DNA from: an uncultured Porphyromonadaceae bacterium
GTDB taxonomy: Bacteria > Bacteroidota > Bacteroidia > Bacteroidales > Barnesiellaceae
Direction of reading: 5' to 3'
NCBI GenBank assembly: GCA_900538555.1
Contig: UPYI01000001.1
Location: 62,001-126,000 of the forward strand
DNA: 64,000 nt
Made by a program: the position numbers and the translations under genes. This document shows positions 61,393 through 64,000 of this stretch, one piece after another. How positions within the stretch are numbered: position 1 is the first letter of the stretch; each line of letters opens with the position of its first letter. The notes beneath the pieces were generated by a model. The model was not told where the DNA came from, made no database searches, and was given only the letters and a program-made list of their open reading frames with translations.

Positions 61393-61718
61393 GTATTTTT
61401 GATTTACAACAACTATACATCGGGCATTAACATACTATACAAGTACTCTACAATCAAAAAATAAATATTTATAAATCAATACGTTTTGATTTATATGTTT
61501 TACAGCACATTCCGCAGCAGCAAAACAGGGGAGGCAACAAGATCGCCCCTCGGAAGAAAGTACGGCATAGGAATCCAATCGCTCCAAAACCGAACTTCGC
61601 CTGCTTTCGATTCGGGAAATCCGGCACAAGAGAGCGGAAATAAACCGGTCATCGGGCATGGCTTCCCGCATTTTTATCGCCGGGAAAAACCGCACGCCAC
61701 CGACAGAGATCAAATAAA

Positions 61719-61750
61719 TTTGGCTTCTGATTTCATTTTCTATACCTTTG
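61719..61750 (+). promoter_or_regulatory. promoter of the HNH-MATE-AlbA_2 unit
   Basis: TTTG (61719-61722), 20 bp spacer, TACCTTTG (61743-61750), 82 bp before the ATG of the small HNH-like gene. Confidence 0.75.
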
Positions 61751-61832
61751 CCCCCCGATTCGTATCGGCAACGCTGTCCGGTCATAACAAAACGGTACAG
61801 CGAAACGCCGCATCTTTTTTAATTGGGAAAAT

Positions 61833-62048
61833 ATGGAAACGACTTTTTTAGACCGCATGACGGAAGAGAACATCGAGGATTTGAAAATGGATTTTTATAC
61901 GATTCAGAACGGTCGCTGCTTTGCCTGCCATGAACCGCTGCAACTCGATGGCGACGGATCGCACTTCGTCTATATCCGCCCCTTAGAAGAGGGAGGCTCG
62001 GACGATACCCAAAACTTAGCCTTGATACATAAGAATTGCCACCTGTAA
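61833..62048 (+). CDS. small HNH-like protein, probably without catalytic histidine
   Basis: 71 residues. Layout of a zinc-binding HNH domain: CFACHEPL (first CxxC), then IRPLEEGGSDDTQNLALIHKNCHL, where the second metal ligand cluster is IHKNCH at the very C-terminus. The segment that in active HNH enzymes reads D-H-I-x-P-L is here VYIRPL, so the metal-activating His seems to be lost. Only 18 bp before the MATE gene and behind a good promoter, so it leads that operon. Could be an adaptor or DNA/RNA-binding remnant; function unknown. Confidence 0.6.
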   Translation: METTFLDRMTEENIEDLKMDFYTIQNGRCFACHEPLQLDGDGSHFVYIRPLEEGGSDDTQNLALIHKNCHL

Positions 62049-62066
62049 TTTTAGGAGCATCGTGCT

Positions 62067-63419
62067 ATGACAACCACTCTTATCCGTTATTCATCCCACT
62101 TCCGGCAACTGCTCCGAATCGGCATACCGATCGTATTCGGGCAATTGGGCGTTATCGTGCTGGGATTTGCCGACACACTCATGATCGGTCATTATGGAAC
62201 GGCAGAACTGGCATCGGCATCGTTCGTGAACAACGTATTCAATCTCGCCATTATATTCTGCACCGGTTTCTCCTACGGGCTTACCCCTCTGATAGGCAGC
62301 TGTTTCGGGAACGGCAACCGCACAAAAGCCGGTGAAATACTGAAAAACAGCCTGCTAAGCGGCGGAGTGGTAGCCGTCGGACTGATCGTCCTGCTCACCG
62401 TGCTCTATTTCAATCTACACCGGCTGGGACAACCCGACGAGTTACTGCCGTACATCCGCCCCTACTTCATCATCATTTTAGTGTCGTTGCTTTTCCTCAT
62501 GCTGTTCAACTCGTTCAAACAGTTTTTCGACGGCATTACCGATACCCAACTCCCCATGTGGATTCTGATCGGCGGCAATCTGCTGAACATTATCGGCAAC
62601 TATCTATTGATATACGGTGCATACGGATTTCCGGAACTGGGACTGAGGGGAGCCGGATTGAGTACCTTGTTTTCCCGAATCGCCATGCTGGCGGCTATCG
62701 CCCTCGTATTTTTCAAGCACCGGCGTTATCGGACATATCGGGACGGATTTGTTCAAGGAAAGATAAACCGGAATGATTTCCGACAACTGAATGCCATGGG
62801 GTTGCCGGTAGGACTGCAAATGGGAATGGAAACCGGCGCATTCACATTCAGTGCTATCATGATCGGATGGCTCGGCAGTGCAGAACTTGCGGCTTACCAG
62901 ATTATGGTAACGGTAGGTACATTAGGATTCATGATTTATTACGGCATGGGCGCGGCACTTACCGTCCGCATCAGTAATTTCATCGGACAAAACGATTTGC
63001 CGAATGTGCGTCGCGCCACCCGGTCGGCGTTCTGCATCATCTTGCTGCTCGCGTTGTTTGCCTGTCTCGTCTTTTACCTCATCCGCCACCAAATAGGCTA
63101 TTGGTTCACTTCGGACGAAGAGGTAATCGCTATCGTCGGTATTTTAGTATTCCCGCTTATCGCCTACCAGTTCGGCGATGCCCTGCAAATCACATTCGCC
63201 AATGCCCTGCGAGGCATCTACGACGTGAAGCCGATGATGTGGATCGCCCTTTTCGCATACATTCTGTTCGCATTGCCGGTGGGCTATTTCTGCGGATTCA
63301 CTCTCGGCTGGGGTATTACGGGCGTTTGGATGGCATTCCCCGCAGGTCTGTTCGGAGCCGGCATACTATTCGCCATACGTTACCTTCGGAGAATGCGTAC
63401 ACTTGAAAAGAAAAAATAG
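62067..63419 (+). CDS. MATE-family efflux transporter
   Basis: 450 residues, 12 transmembrane segments, standard length. Typical signatures: IGIPIVFGQLGVIVLGFADTLMIGHYGTAELASASFVNN in the first two helices and MGLPVGLQMGMETGAFTFSAIMIGWLGSAELAAYQI at the start of the second half. Exports cationic compounds or drugs in exchange for Na+ or H+; the substrate is unknown. Between the HNH-like gene (18 bp) and the AlbA_2 gene (2 bp). Confidence 0.94.
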   Translation: MTTTLIRYSSHFRQLLRIGIPIVFGQLGVIVLGFADTLMIGHYGTAELASASFVNNVFNLAIIFCTGFSYGLTPLIGSCFGNGNRTKAGEILKNSLLSGGVVAVGLIVLLTVLYFNLHRLGQPDELLPYIRPYFIIILVSLLFLMLFNSFKQFFDGITDTQLPMWILIGGNLLNIIGNYLLIYGAYGFPELGLRGAGLSTLFSRIAMLAAIALVFFKHRRYRTYRDGFVQGKINRNDFRQLNAMGLPVGLQMGMETGAFTFSAIMIGWLGSAELAAYQIMVTVGTLGFMIYYGMGAALTVRISNFIGQNDLPNVRRATRSAFCIILLLALFACLVFYLIRHQIGYWFTSDEEVIAIVGILVFPLIAYQFGDALQITFANALRGIYDVKPMMWIALFAYILFALPVGYFCGFTLGWGITGVWMAFPAGLFGAGILFAIRYLRRMRTLEKKK

Positions 63420-63421
63420 TC

Positions 63422-64000
63422 ATGGCTCATTTAGACAGCAACGAATATATATACGGATTGATCGGCGAAGGCGAGCATACGCAGCAGGATTTCAAATTCG
63501 AAATCTCGGATGCCCGGAAAATCGCCAAGTCGCTGTCGGCTTTCTCCAACACGATCGGCGGGCGTTTACTCATCGGCGTAAAAGACAACGGCCGCATAGC
63601 AGGCATCCGTTCGGACGAAGAGATCTATATGATCGAGGCTGCCGCCCAAGTGTACTGCGAACCGCAAGTGGAGTTCGGATTGAAGAACTACCGGATAGAG
63701 GGACGCACCGTATTGGAAGTAACGATACCCGAAGCGGAGAACAAACCGGTATTGGCAAAGGACGAGAACGGGAAAGGATGGGCATATCTGCGCATCGCCG
63801 ACGAGAATATCTTAGCCACCCCGATCCATCTGAGGGTATGGCGCGAGGCAAAAAGCCCGAAAGGCTGTTTAGTGACCTATACCGACCGGGAACAACAGCT
63901 GTTGTCGTGCATGCAGGAGCAAGGAGAAGTTTCATTTTCGCGTCTCTGCCGCCTTTCGGGACTCCCCCGACCGGTTACGGAATCGCTGCTTGCCAAATTC
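63422..64000 (+). CDS. AlbA_2/Schlafen-type ATP-binding domain protein, N-terminal part
   Basis: 193 residues visible, running off the right edge. The AlbA_2 pattern is clear: GEGEHTQQDFKFEISDARKIAKSL, SAFSNTIGGRLLIGVKDNGRIAGI, and later VLEVTIPEAENKPVLA and AYLRIADENILA. After about residue 150 a winged-helix-like region begins (REQQLLSCMQEQGEVSFSRLCRLSGLPR). Such proteins are usually annotated as ATP-binding proteins or putative regulators. Begins 2 bp after the MATE stop codon; co-transcription is likely. Confidence 0.85.
   Translation, partial: MAHLDSNEYIYGLIGEGEHTQQDFKFEISDARKIAKSLSAFSNTIGGRLLIGVKDNGRIAGIRSDEEIYMIEAAAQVYCEPQVEFGLKNYRIEGRTVLEVTIPEAENKPVLAKDENGKGWAYLRIADENILATPIHLRVWREAKSPKGCLVTYTDREQQLLSCMQEQGEVSFSRLCRLSGLPRPVTESLLAKF

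Noticed and set aside
61362..61425. LacI operator for the GH81 operon
   Set aside because: At the 42-bp position from the -7 box (61412-61425) the sequence shows no AAACGTTT core, and the promoter has a normal -33 element.
61486..61851. 121-residue open frame in the gap before the HNH-like gene
   Set aside because: No start context or domain; it spans the promoter of the next gene and overlaps its start.
1..64000. tRNA, rRNA, CRISPR array or T9SS machinery genes
   Set aside because: None were recognised; the T9SS is inferred only from C-terminal sorting domains of secreted proteins.

Overview
This is a Bacteroidales chromosome segment. The signs are promoters with the Bacteroidetes -7 element TAnnTTTG (usually with TTG/TTTG about 19-20 bp upstream), a SusC/SusD pair, lipoproteins, and several secreted proteins ending in a Por/type IX secretion (T9SS) sorting domain. 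The genus is not determined. No rRNA, tRNA, CRISPR array or transposase was found.

Region 1 (1-16,050) is core metabolism. It holds the start of an RND-type periplasmic adaptor, a small PH-like protein, alanine dehydrogenase, a GNAT acetyltransferase, a small lipoprotein, and a complete glycine cleavage operon with its own lipoate ligase (lplA-gcvT-gcvH-gcvPA-gcvPB-lpdA). These are followed by a HAD phosphatase, the pflB-pflA pair and a thioredoxin.

Region 2 (16,087-61,292) is a large carbohydrate-utilisation locus. A LacI-type regulator (18,758) sits between a secreted (alpha/alpha)6-like protein on the minus strand and three T9SS-tagged secreted proteins on the plus strand. A long minus-strand operon of about 27 kb (56,249 down to 29,046) encodes, in order, a Na+/solute symporter, an FAD oxidoreductase, SusC, SusD, an (alpha/alpha)6-like secreted protein, a GH3 beta-glucosidase, two GH16 enzymes, a sialate-O-acetylesterase-like multidomain protein, a GH97 glycosidase and a third GH16 enzyme. 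A separate minus-strand pair encodes a GH81 endo-beta-1,3-glucanase and a repeat protein sharing its C-terminal layout. GH16 + GH81 + GH3 point to a beta-1,3-glucan-type substrate; GH97 and the esterase suggest decoration or a mixed polymer. Ten DNRLRE/CBM96-like modules recur in seven of these proteins.

The strongest new signal is regulatory. Three copies of the palindrome CGTAAACGTTTACG (one with a single mismatch) lie at the LacI divergent region, before the SGNH/DNRLRE gene and before the long operon. In all four transcription directions the operator edge is exactly 42 bp from a -7-like element. That upstream position suggests the LacI-family protein activates the locus. Two dispersed repeat families, one terminator-linked (R1) and one promoter-linked (R2, including a near-perfect 76-bp tandem duplication), run through the intergenic regions.

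Region 3 (61,833-64,000) holds a tiny HNH-like protein that seems to lack its catalytic His, a MATE exporter and the start of an AlbA_2/Schlafen-type protein, apparently one operon.
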